In this document: positions 1-5,688 of the stretch, one piece after another
Numbering within the stretch: position 1 is the stretch's first letter
Layout of the letters: every line of letters starts with the position of its first letter
Assembly (NCBI GenBank): GCA_964577195.1
Contig: CAZNYF010000117.1
Location: 1-9,047 of the forward strand
From: HyVt-560 sp964577195
GTDB lineage: Bacteria > Pseudomonadota > Gammaproteobacteria > UWMA-0217
Length of the DNA stretch: 9,047 nt
Direction of reading: 5' to 3'
Notes under the pieces: generated by a model
The model's input: only the letters and a program-made list of their open reading frames with translations
Database searches by the model: none
What the model was told of the DNA's origin: nothing
Position numbers and translations under genes: made by a program

Positions 1-299
1 CTAACCCGGCTAAACCAGTTGGACGCAAACTTCCGTAACCCAACTGATTCTCCTTGGTTATAAGGTGCGGGCAGAATCTCTAAAATCAAGCCCGAAGCTT
101 ACTCTCCGTACACGATAAACAAGGAGCAGATCGCACCCAGCACTGTGAAACACATAGTCTTTTAGCGTCTCTTTTTTGCTGCCACAACCAAGATGAGAAC
201 AACGCCCCTTGTTCACGGCAACATCCCTATAAAATGACTCCGCTACTCTTAAAATAAATTTGAGAAGTTAAGAATAATAATAAAAACAAGGATGTCCAA
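1..299. other. Intergenic region without a recognisable gene
   Basis: No reading frame here looks like a known protein. The plus-strand frames are short; one ends at 36 with the residues NPAKPVGRKLP and could be the tail of a gene starting before the window, but nothing confirms it. A minus-strand frame is open from about 270 down to the stop at 58-60, with a GTG at 216-214 giving 52 residues; it has no good ribosome binding site and no recognised family. Possible structure: ccagttgg (15-22) against ccaactg (40-46), ctccttg (50-56) against caaggag (120-126), and ggtgcg (64-69) against cgcacc (132-137). A TATAAAAT stretch at 228-235 could be a -10 element for the gene at 300, but no convincing -35 is placed before it. 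Confidence 0.4.
288..292 (+). promoter_or_regulatory. Ribosome binding site of the TPR outer-membrane gene
   Basis: AAGGA lies 7 bases before the ATG at 300, in a very A-rich leader. It supports that ATG, which also gives a clean signal peptide. Confidence 0.6.
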
Positions 300-1970
300 A
301 TGCTCACCAGATCACTGGCGACTCTCACTATCATCGCATTACTGGCGCTAACCAGCACCGTCAATGCCAACCGCACCAGCACTCACAGCATTGACTCGTT
401 TAGTGAATCCTATATTAACCAGAGCAAACCACGCGCTGCCATTCTCTATTTGTTAAAAGAATATCGAAACAAAAATTATTCCGATGTCACTGAGTTTTCA
501 CGTTTATTAATTAAATCCGGGAAATTGACCGCACGCGAAAAAGCAGAGACCTATCAACTGCTTGCGCTTGCTGAACGAAAACGTAACAACCCCGAAAAAG
601 AACGTCGCGCCTGGATGCAGTTTTATAACCTGACATTTTCTTCCGACGCGCTGCTGCGGGTAGTTAAATTGCACCACCAGGCCGGGCGATATACTCGAGG
701 ACTGAGAATCGCAAACCGCGTACAACTGGAGCGTCTCTCGAAAACCGGACAGATCAAATGGTACCGAGTTATCGGCACGCTGTATCACGACAGCCGTCAG
801 CTCAACAACGCGCTGTTTATTCGCGAACGACTGGTCGAACTCCTACCCAACGCTGAAAACTCGTTTCACTATTCAGAAACATTATTTGCATTAGGTAAAA
901 AAGAAAAAGCCTATGCGGCGATAAAACGCGCGTTAAAAGACAACCCCGACAACCCCGCGTACCTACTCAACCAAGCCTACATACTCAGCGCCAATGGTGA
1001 CATAGAACGAGCCAATGAAATCATTAAAAACCTTTCAAGCGATAAACTGAAACTAGCTCAAATCAAAGTACACAACGGGCAGCATCACCTTAAAAATGGC
1101 AGCACTAAATTAGCTAACAAAGACTTTAAGCTAGCCCTGAGACATTTAAATAAACAAAGCAACGGCGCTAAAAGCTCTCTCTTAAATCAACACATCATTG
1201 ATTTGAGTCAACTCAGTATTCAGTCTGAACTCAAGAATCTCGAGAACAAATTCACCTTTAGTATCAGCAACTCGATATGTCGCGATGACAATGGCTGCAA
1301 TACCTACCTTGGTAGTAGCACCACTAACTCTGCACCAGCGCTGGGATCTTTACATGCACTTTATCAACTCAACAAGAAAGTATCTGTTGCCGCTGGGCTG
1401 ATTTATAAACATGAAAACAATCGGCTATCCCTAAACACCCAAAGCGGTATCGCAAGCATCGGACTTAACATACAGCCAATGCGTAAAAATAACCTGCAAA
1501 TTTCACTCGAACGTCAGTTTGGCATTGGTGATTTAGCCTTGAACAACACCAAATTAACACTCTCCATAAAACACACAAAAGGCAATAAGATAAAGCCCTC
1601 TGCCACCAGGGAGAAATCATGGCCATATCTACACCTCTATGCCGAAGTTTCAAAACTGCTTGAGCAACAAAAAGATAACTTTGTATTTCTCGAAGGTCGC
1701 TACGGTAGAACCATAAAACTAAACAACCACACCGCGCTGTCTCCCTATCTTTTTGGTGTAGGCAATCACCACAGCGATGACAACAATTCAGACAATAAAT
1801 CTACCGAAGCAGGTATTGGCGTTGCATTGAATATTGATCATTTTCTTGACAAATTCAAAGGCAGCCGAGGACACACAGAATTATTTTTTAAAGCGGGCAG
1901 AGACCTCTACGTGTCAGAAAATGACGAAGAATTTCGCACTCGCCTCGGAATTGAATTTAGTTATCAATAA
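300..1970 (+). CDS. Secreted TPR protein with NfrA-like C-terminal domain, probable outer-membrane protein
   Basis: This 556-residue protein begins with a signal peptide: basic start MLTR, hydrophobic core at about 6-18, and a likely signal-peptidase I site after VNA (residue 23). Residues about 35-300 are helical and TPR-like; the clearest repeats are at about 189-243 (ALGKKEKAYAAIKRAL, then ANGDIERANEII). From about 315 to the end the sequence alternates in beta-strand fashion. It resembles, from memory, the C-terminal domain of NfrA, the outer-membrane receptor for phage N4: GLNIQP, a WPYLHLYAE block (441-449), LEGRYGR (464-470), SPYLFGVGN (481-489), AGIGVALNI and a closing RLGIEFSYQ strand. 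The overall plan of TPRs followed by an outer-membrane domain is shared with exopolysaccharide exporters such as PgaA and BcsC. At 556 residues it is far shorter than NfrA (about 990). Two cysteines (327, 333) could form a small disulfide loop. No NfrB-like or glycosyltransferase partner is visible, so a role in surface polysaccharide export is inference only. Confidence 0.7.
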   Translation: MLTRSLATLTIIALLALTSTVNANRTSTHSIDSFSESYINQSKPRAAILYLLKEYRNKNYSDVTEFSRLLIKSGKLTAREKAETYQLLALAERKRNNPEKERRAWMQFYNLTFSSDALLRVVKLHHQAGRYTRGLRIANRVQLERLSKTGQIKWYRVIGTLYHDSRQLNNALFIRERLVELLPNAENSFHYSETLFALGKKEKAYAAIKRALKDNPDNPAYLLNQAYILSANGDIERANEIIKNLSSDKLKLAQIKVHNGQHHLKNGSTKLANKDFKLALRHLNKQSNGAKSSLLNQHIIDLSQLSIQSELKNLENKFTFSISNSICRDDNGCNTYLGSSTTNSAPALGSLHALYQLNKKVSVAAGLIYKHENNRLSLNTQSGIASIGLNIQPMRKNNLQISLERQFGIGDLALNNTKLTLSIKHTKGNKIKPSATREKSWPYLHLYAEVSKLLEQQKDNFVFLEGRYGRTIKLNNHTALSPYLFGVGNHHSDDNNSDNKSTEAGIGVALNIDHFLDKFKGSRGHTELFFKAGRDLYVSENDEEFRTRLGIEFSYQ

Positions 1971-2091
1971 ATGTAATAAAGTAGCCATCACTCTTCCCTT
2001 ACGATTGCTCACCATTATTTTTGGTCCTTGGTGGTGCGGATTATTTGGTTGCAAACAATTTATCAGCCCTCTAGCCTTCTTCACCTTTTTT

Positions 2092-3366
2092 TCAGTTTCT
2101 TACGCTTAAGGATGCACCCTTCGGGGAGAGAAGTAACATCCCACCCCCAGCAATAAAAAGAATCAGTAATGACATAATACCCATTGTTTCACTACCTGTA
2201 ACCAGCCCCACCCAGCCAACCATGACAGGGCCAATGACAGCCGCGAATTTTCCCAACATATTATAAAAGCCAAAAAATTCAGCGGCTTTATCTACGGGAA
2301 TTAAACTTGCATAGTAGGAGCGGCTCAGCGCCTGGATGCCGCCTTGCACCAAACCCACAAACCCAGCCAACACAAAAAACTCCCAGGCAGTGCTCATATT
2401 AGCCGCCCAGACTGTAATTACAATGTATGCCGCTATGCCGATAAGAATACCGCGCCTCGCACCAATTTTTGTGCCTAAATAACCAAAACCAATGGCTGCG
2501 GGAAAACCAATAAATTGCGTCATTAATAAAGCGGTGATCAGGCTAGTAGTTTCTATACCGCGCGCCTTACCAAAATCTACTGCCATGCGAATAACGGTAT
2601 CTACACCATCGATATATAACCAGTAAGCCAAAAGAAAAAATAATACCGGCTTGAGTTTTTTAATTTCACGAAAGGTTTTTAGTAACTGAGAAAAGCCATT
2701 GCTGGTAGCTTTAACTAGTCCCACTTTTTGATGCCGAGGCTGCTCCTTTACCTGTAACCAAAGTGGGGCGGAAAAAACTAACCACCACCCTGCAACCATT
2801 AAAAATGACAACGAAACGGCTTGCTGTTTTCCTGCCAACCCAAATAATTCCGGTTTGAGCGTCATCGCCACGCAGAACGCAAATAACAGACCACCGCCCA
2901 AATAGCCAAGGGAAAACCCAAAAGCTGAAACCCGGTCATAGTCTTTTGGTTCCGACACATCAATAAGCAGCGCATCATAAAAAACGTTGGCGCCCATCCA
3001 GCCAACATTAGCTACGATAAAAAGACCAATCGCAATATTCCAGTCACCCTGCCCTACCCAAAATAATCCACAGGTCATCGCCATACCGAAAAGGGAAAAG
3101 GCAATTAACAAACGTTTTTTGATATTGCCTTGATCAGCTATTGCACCTAAAACGGGGGCTAGTAATACTATGAAGACACTCGCCACTGAATTTGCTGAAC
3201 CGAGATAAAAAGTGATTTCTCGTGAACCTTCTCCAGCAGCCCAATATTCACGAAAAAATATCGGGAAAAACCCAGCCAACACCACCACTGCAAAAGCGGA
3301 ATTCGCCCAGTCATAAAAAGCCCAGGCAACAATTTGTTTGTTTTTCAGAATAGAAGAATTTGCCAC
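2092..3366 (-). CDS. UMF1/Atg22-family MFS transporter
   Basis: A 424-residue polytopic membrane protein, the usual length for the UMF1 branch of the major facilitator superfamily (relatives of yeast vacuolar Atg22). Family marks visible: WAFYDWANSAF near the N-terminus (15-25), an MFS motif-A-like loop GAIADQGNIKKR (74-85), a GYLGGG helix (154-159), YWLYIDGVDTV (248-258), QGGIQALSRSYYASLIP (341-357) and EFFGFYNMLGK (363-373). About twelve hydrophobic segments can be picked out, with a basic loop at about 205-240 between the halves. It is an inner-membrane secondary transporter; bacterial substrates are mostly unknown (amino acid efflux is the fungal precedent). The start is GTG (3366-3364), which shares its first G with the TAG stop of the upstream gene, so translation is probably coupled. 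It ends convergent with the TPR gene, 121 bases away; I see no clear terminator between them. Confidence 0.85.
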   Translation of the reverse strand: MANSSILKNKQIVAWAFYDWANSAFAVVVLAGFFPIFFREYWAAGEGSREITFYLGSANSVASVFIVLLAPVLGAIADQGNIKKRLLIAFSLFGMAMTCGLFWVGQGDWNIAIGLFIVANVGWMGANVFYDALLIDVSEPKDYDRVSAFGFSLGYLGGGLLFAFCVAMTLKPELFGLAGKQQAVSLSFLMVAGWWLVFSAPLWLQVKEQPRHQKVGLVKATSNGFSQLLKTFREIKKLKPVLFFLLAYWLYIDGVDTVIRMAVDFGKARGIETTSLITALLMTQFIGFPAAIGFGYLGTKIGARRGILIGIAAYIVITVWAANMSTAWEFFVLAGFVGLVQGGIQALSRSYYASLIPVDKAAEFFGFYNMLGKFAAVIGPVMVGWVGLVTGSETMGIMSLLILFIAGGGMLLLSPKGASLSVRN

Positions 3367-3794
3367 TAAATATCATTCCACAGACGTACACGAAAAAATA
3401 TATACAGCGCAACCAGAAGATCAAAAGAAATACAGGCGACGGCGTACCACTCGGGAGCAACTTGATTACCTGGACCAACAAGATGCAGAGCAACATCCCA
3501 CAATGGATGAAACGCCCACCCCACTGCCAGCCAATAACCTGAGTAACGAAAAGCTGCCCAGACAAAAAAACCATAAACGAGGATACCTGAAAGCTCGATT
3601 AGCACCCACTTCATGTCGCCCCAAATGAACGCAAAAACCATATACAATACGGCGGCAATGACTAATGCTTGTGCCAGTATTTTTCTTTCGCCTCTAAGGC
3701 TAAACCTTCTCGCATAAAATATCAGGAGTGCGCCCAAAACCAAACCAGCGACTAACCAAATCTGCGTCTGAAGAAAGAGAAAGTTTTGTGACAT
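3366..3794 (-). CDS. DUF6010-like small membrane protein
   Basis: A 142-residue protein with about four transmembrane segments (roughly 12-27, 40-58, 65-82 and 113-135). Its pattern fits the uncharacterised DUF6010 family: an early hydrophobic helix ending in YARRF, and a conserved-looking FHPLWDVALH block (95-104, with His96, Trp99, Asp100 and His104) that could be a functional site, then CISFDLLVALYI. The function is unknown. The frame stays open upstream to a TTG at 3887 (173 residues) with ATGs at 3866 and 3860, but those starts have no ribosome binding site and fall on a promoter-like element, and the first clear helix begins just after the ATG at 3794. I therefore prefer 3794, although its own ribosome binding site is poor. 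Its TAG stop overlaps the GTG of the MFS transporter by one base, so the two are very likely co-expressed. Confidence 0.65.
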   Translation of the reverse strand: MSQNFLFLQTQIWLVAGLVLGALLIFYARRFSLRGERKILAQALVIAAVLYMVFAFIWGDMKWVLIELSGILVYGFFVWAAFRYSGYWLAVGWAFHPLWDVALHLVGPGNQVAPEWYAVACISFDLLVALYIFFRVRLWNDI

Positions 3795-3858
3795 ATAAAA
3801 ACTTATCTGTATGAAATGTTGTTGCAGCGTGGAACCGATCCTGACGATTGACTCTAAC

Positions 3859-3887
3859 ATTATCATGGCAGAAATCGCCGCATCCAA
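3859..3887 (-). promoter_or_regulatory. Candidate sigma-70 promoter for the DUF6010-MFS pair
   Basis: Read on the minus strand, TTGGAT (3887-3882) is followed after exactly 17 bases by GATAAT (3864-3859). The -10 matches five of six consensus bases, the -35 only three of six. Transcription would start near 3852, leaving a leader of about 58 bases before the ATG at 3794. This is the best such pair in the gap, but it is a pattern match only. Confidence 0.4.
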
Positions 3888-3912
3888 CTAATAGAAGCAG
3901 GGTGGATAATAA

Positions 3913-4105
3913 TTAGAAATTAGCATTAAGATGCTTTTTAAATTCTGATTCTATCCAGCTTGGATCACCTGTAGTAACATTCCCTGCATAAAACGTCGGT
4001 ATTTGATAGCGAATACTTAAATAAGTATTGGTCATAATTTAGAGGCTGTTTGGCATCAAATATTCAATTGCCTGCTGTTACGATTAATATATTCATTTTT
4101 TTCAT
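3913..4105 (-). pseudogene. Remnant of an MdaB-like NAD(P)H:quinone oxidoreductase
   Basis: Two pieces of one flavodoxin-fold protein remain. From the ATG at 4105-4103 the frame reads MKKMNILIVTAGN, an in-frame TGA (4066-4064), then IFDAKQPLNYDQYL. This matches the start of MdaB-type quinone reductases (a hydrophobic NILI strand, then a loop ending in a GQLN-like motif). In another frame, up to the stop at 3915-3913, comes RYQIPTFYAGNV followed by SWIESEFKKHL, which matches the family's C-terminus (LPTF.AnDV ... Y..eyrkHL). Intact members have about 190-200 residues; only about 60 codons are left, so the middle is deleted, with a nonsense codon and a frame change as well. The remnant starts 26 bases after the stop of the MDR reductase on the same strand, suggesting a former two-gene operon. 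The last 40 residues are also readable from an ATG at 4035-4033, without a ribosome binding site. The assignment rests on remembered family sequence. Confidence 0.65.
4012..4029. repeat. 8-bp inverted repeat at the mdaB-remnant junction
   Basis: aatactta (4012-4019) and taagtatt (4022-4029) are perfect complements separated by two bases. The repeat lies just where the recognisable MdaB-like N-terminal part stops and the C-terminal part takes over in another frame. It may mark a deletion endpoint, or be a chance AT-rich palindrome. It could also bind a dimeric regulator, but no promoter is evident beside it. Confidence 0.5.
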
Positions 4106-4131
4106 ACTCAACATACTCAATGTTGATTGAG

Positions 4132-5148
4132 CTAAGACCAGTCCGCTAAAACAGTCTTTCCAATGGAATGACCTTTTTCGATCATTGCATGTGCCTGGCG
4201 TAAATTTTCAGCATTAATGGGCCGAATAACTTGACCGACTGTGGTAACGATTTCACCTTGATCAACAAGTGTAGAAACCGCATTTAATAACCGCTGTTGC
4301 TCTATCATGTCTGGCGTTTGATACATGGAACGCGTAAACATAAACTCCCAAACAAACGTCGCGCTTTTGCTTTTGAGTAAATTCAGATCAACACCTGTGG
4401 ATTCCACAATGGAACAAATTCTCCCCTGAGGTTTAATAGCTTCGGCCATCGCAGGCCAGTGTTGTTCTGTACTGTTTAAACAAAGAATGTAATCGACACT
4501 CCCGATATTCGCATCTACCAGCTCTTTATCAATCGAATGACGATGATTAATCACTTGGTCAGCACCAAGGCGTAAACACCAGTCTCGTGATTCATCTCGT
4601 GAAGCTGTCGCGATGACCTTTAGTTTTGCGACTTTACTTACCAGTTGTATAGCAATGGATCCAACACCACCTGCACCGCCAATGATCAAAATTGATTTCC
4701 CCTGATCGTCGCCGTGCGGGGAGATCCCCAGACGATCAAACAACGCTTCCCAGGCGGTAATACTGGTAAGTGGCAAGGCAGCGGACTGACTAAATGACAG
4801 GGAAGCCGGTTTTCTCCCCACAATTCGCTCATCCACAAGGTGAAACTCACTGTTGGTTCCTGCGCGAGTGATATCTCCCGCGTAATAAACCTGATCACCC
4901 ACACAGAAATGCTCTACTTCTGAACCAATCGCCACCACTTTGCCGGCCGCATCCCAGCCCAGCACACGCGGTTCAGGCTCAACTTTTGGTTTTGGCGCGC
5001 GAATTTTCGTATCGACGGGATTAACGGAAATTGCCTTGACCGCCACCAACAAATCATGACCACTTGCCTGAGGCTGAGTTAAATCCAAATCCTGTAAGCT
5101 ATCTGAATCTTCAATGGCTAAATATTGATATAAACCTACGGCTTTCAT
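4132..5148 (-). CDS. Zinc-independent MDR-type NADPH oxidoreductase (zinc-binding ADH family 1-like)
   Basis: A full-length medium-chain dehydrogenase/reductase of 338 residues, close to the group annotated as zinc-type alcohol dehydrogenase-like proteins and related to quinone oxidoreductases. Residues 1-125 form the GroES-like domain, with SVNPVDTKIR (41-50) and LGWDAAGKVVAIG (63-75). The nucleotide-binding Rossmann fold follows, with GGAGGVGSIAIQL (157-169), then ATASRDE (180-186), probably near the cofactor phosphate. The Cys/His catalytic zinc ligands and the four-cysteine structural zinc loop of true alcohol dehydrogenases are absent, so it probably reduces quinones or activated alkenes with NADPH in the cytosol; the exact substrate is unknown. 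The ATG at 5148 has a good ribosome binding site. The gene is intact but lies between a dead LysR gene on its upstream side and a dead quinone-reductase gene downstream, so its original regulation has probably been lost. Confidence 0.85.
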   Translation of the reverse strand: MKAVGLYQYLAIEDSDSLQDLDLTQPQASGHDLLVAVKAISVNPVDTKIRAPKPKVEPEPRVLGWDAAGKVVAIGSEVEHFCVGDQVYYAGDITRAGTNSEFHLVDERIVGRKPASLSFSQSAALPLTSITAWEALFDRLGISPHGDDQGKSILIIGGAGGVGSIAIQLVSKVAKLKVIATASRDESRDWCLRLGADQVINHRHSIDKELVDANIGSVDYILCLNSTEQHWPAMAEAIKPQGRICSIVESTGVDLNLLKSKSATFVWEFMFTRSMYQTPDMIEQQRLLNAVSTLVDQGEIVTTVGQVIRPINAENLRQAHAMIEKGHSIGKTVLADWS

Positions 5149-5153
5149 TGTTT

Positions 5154-5160
5154 ACCTCTT
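5154..5160 (-). promoter_or_regulatory. Ribosome binding site of the MDR reductase
   Basis: Minus-strand AAGAGGT ends five bases before the ATG at 5148 and fixes that start. It lies at the edge of the LysR remnant, so the original intergenic promoter region seems to be gone or reduced; I see no good promoter immediately upstream. Confidence 0.6.
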
Positions 5161-5559
5161 GCATTCGCGATGGCGGGACTTTCAAACTGAATCATCGCTT
5201 CTTAGTCATTGGAAGGCTTGGCGAACCCTTAAACTACTGGCATTTTCACACTAAAAAGAGCGTTTTACGATTAAGGTGACACCTGCATTTACCTGTAACG
5301 ATGGCGCAGTGATTCGTCAGGTAGTATGGCGGGCGGCGGTAACGCCTACAAATCCATCTGTGATGTACAACGTGATCTTAATACAGGACGACTACACACG
5401 GTACTCGAAGACTTTGTGCTTGGCTTCTTATCAAGCCATACTGAAAAAACAAGATTGCAACTGGTCTACCCCAATCGCAAATACCAACCCGCTCAGGTTT
5501 CCCGGTTTATCGAGTTTTTTGAGGCAGAATTAGCAGAGTACGTTGCGTTGCCGAGGTAA
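5157..5559 (+). pseudogene. Truncated, frameshifted LysR-family regulator (C-terminal half only)
   Basis: Three successive reading frames join into the C-terminal effector-binding half of a LysR-type regulator. Frame one (about 5157-5279) reads IRDGGTFKLNHRFLVIG and then GEPLNYWHFHTKKSVLRLR before a TGA. Frame two (from 5276) continues as VTPAFTCNDGAVIRQ, the typical strand and NDG motif of the family. Frame three (from about 5326) continues with GGGNAYKSICDVQRDLNTG, VLEDF, LQLVYPNRKYQPAQVSRFIE and FFEAEL, ending at the TAA at 5557-5559. Each change needs one small indel, near 5276 and near 5325. The DNA-binding helix-turn-helix and roughly the first 170 residues are absent: the sequence changes directly into the start of the opposite-strand reductase. 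The product cannot be a working regulator. Its orientation, divergent from the reductase, fits a former LysR regulator of that operon. Confidence 0.8.
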
Positions 5560-5594
5560 CAACCTACGTGTTGTCCGGTATTTGTTGTAAGCCT

Positions 5595-5622
5595 CTTGAT
5601 TCAAGCGGATCCTCCCCCATAT
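5595..5622 (+). promoter_or_regulatory. Sigma-32 (RpoH) heat-shock promoter of clpB
   Basis: CTTGATT (5595-5601) and CCCCATAT (5615-5622) are separated by 13 bases. This is very close to the proteobacterial RpoH consensus (CTTGAAA, then CCCCATNT) at a permitted spacing, and it lies directly before a classic RpoH-regulon gene. Transcription should start at about 5627-5630. No competing sigma-70 promoter stands out in 5560-5688. Confidence 0.85.
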
Positions 5623-5624
5623 CC

Positions 5625-5660
5625 ATTAAGGGCACTTCTATTTTTAGAGATGCCCTTAAT
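5625..5660 (+). promoter_or_regulatory. Hairpin at the 5' end of the clpB transcript
   Basis: attaagggca (5625-5634) and tgcccttaat (5651-5660) form a perfect 10-bp stem. The 16-base loop can extend it with a further tcta/taga pairing around a T tetraloop. If transcription begins where the heat-shock promoter predicts, the stem lies at the extreme 5' end of the mRNA. The ribosome binding site (5675-5681) is outside it, so mRNA protection is more likely than an RNA thermometer. The partial T-run after it (tatttt) leaves a terminator as a weaker alternative. Confidence 0.6.
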
Positions 5661-5674
5661 AGTATTTTAAATTT

Positions 5675-5681
5675 AAAGAGG
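5675..5681 (+). promoter_or_regulatory. Ribosome binding site of clpB
   Basis: AAAGAGG, seven bases before the ATG at 5689. It favours this start over the in-frame ATG two codons later, and gives the family-typical start MRMDKLT. Confidence 0.7.
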
Positions 5682-5688
5682 CAAAACC

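Noticed and set aside
58..216. 52-residue minus-strand protein from GTG 216
   Set aside because: No usable ribosome binding site and no recognised family; the frame continues upstream without a better start. Kept only as an observation.
1971..2091. Bidirectional terminator between the convergent genes
   Set aside because: Only 4-5 bp stems can be drawn (such as cacca/tggtg), and none is placed directly before a T-run.
1834..2109. 91-residue plus-strand frame spanning the end of the TPR gene and the convergent gap
   Set aside because: It is out of frame with a clear gene for half its length; the hydrophobic tail comes from AT-rich intergenic DNA and no ribosome binding site is present.
3338..3628. 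Plus-strand open frames of 96 and 60 residues
   Set aside because: They are antisense to the well-supported DUF6010 and transporter genes and have no recognisable content.
4080..4131. Terminator after the MDR reductase (caacat/atgttg hairpin with a T-run)
   Set aside because: The T-run at 4096-4102 precedes the hairpin on the plus strand and reads as an A-run after it on the minus strand. It is the AAAAAA of the MdaB-like start, so it cannot act as a terminator for the reductase.
5276..5559. Two overlapping short plus-strand proteins (85 and 77 residues)
   Set aside because: They are successive frames of the same broken LysR gene; neither has its own ribosome binding site and each matches the family only over part of its length.
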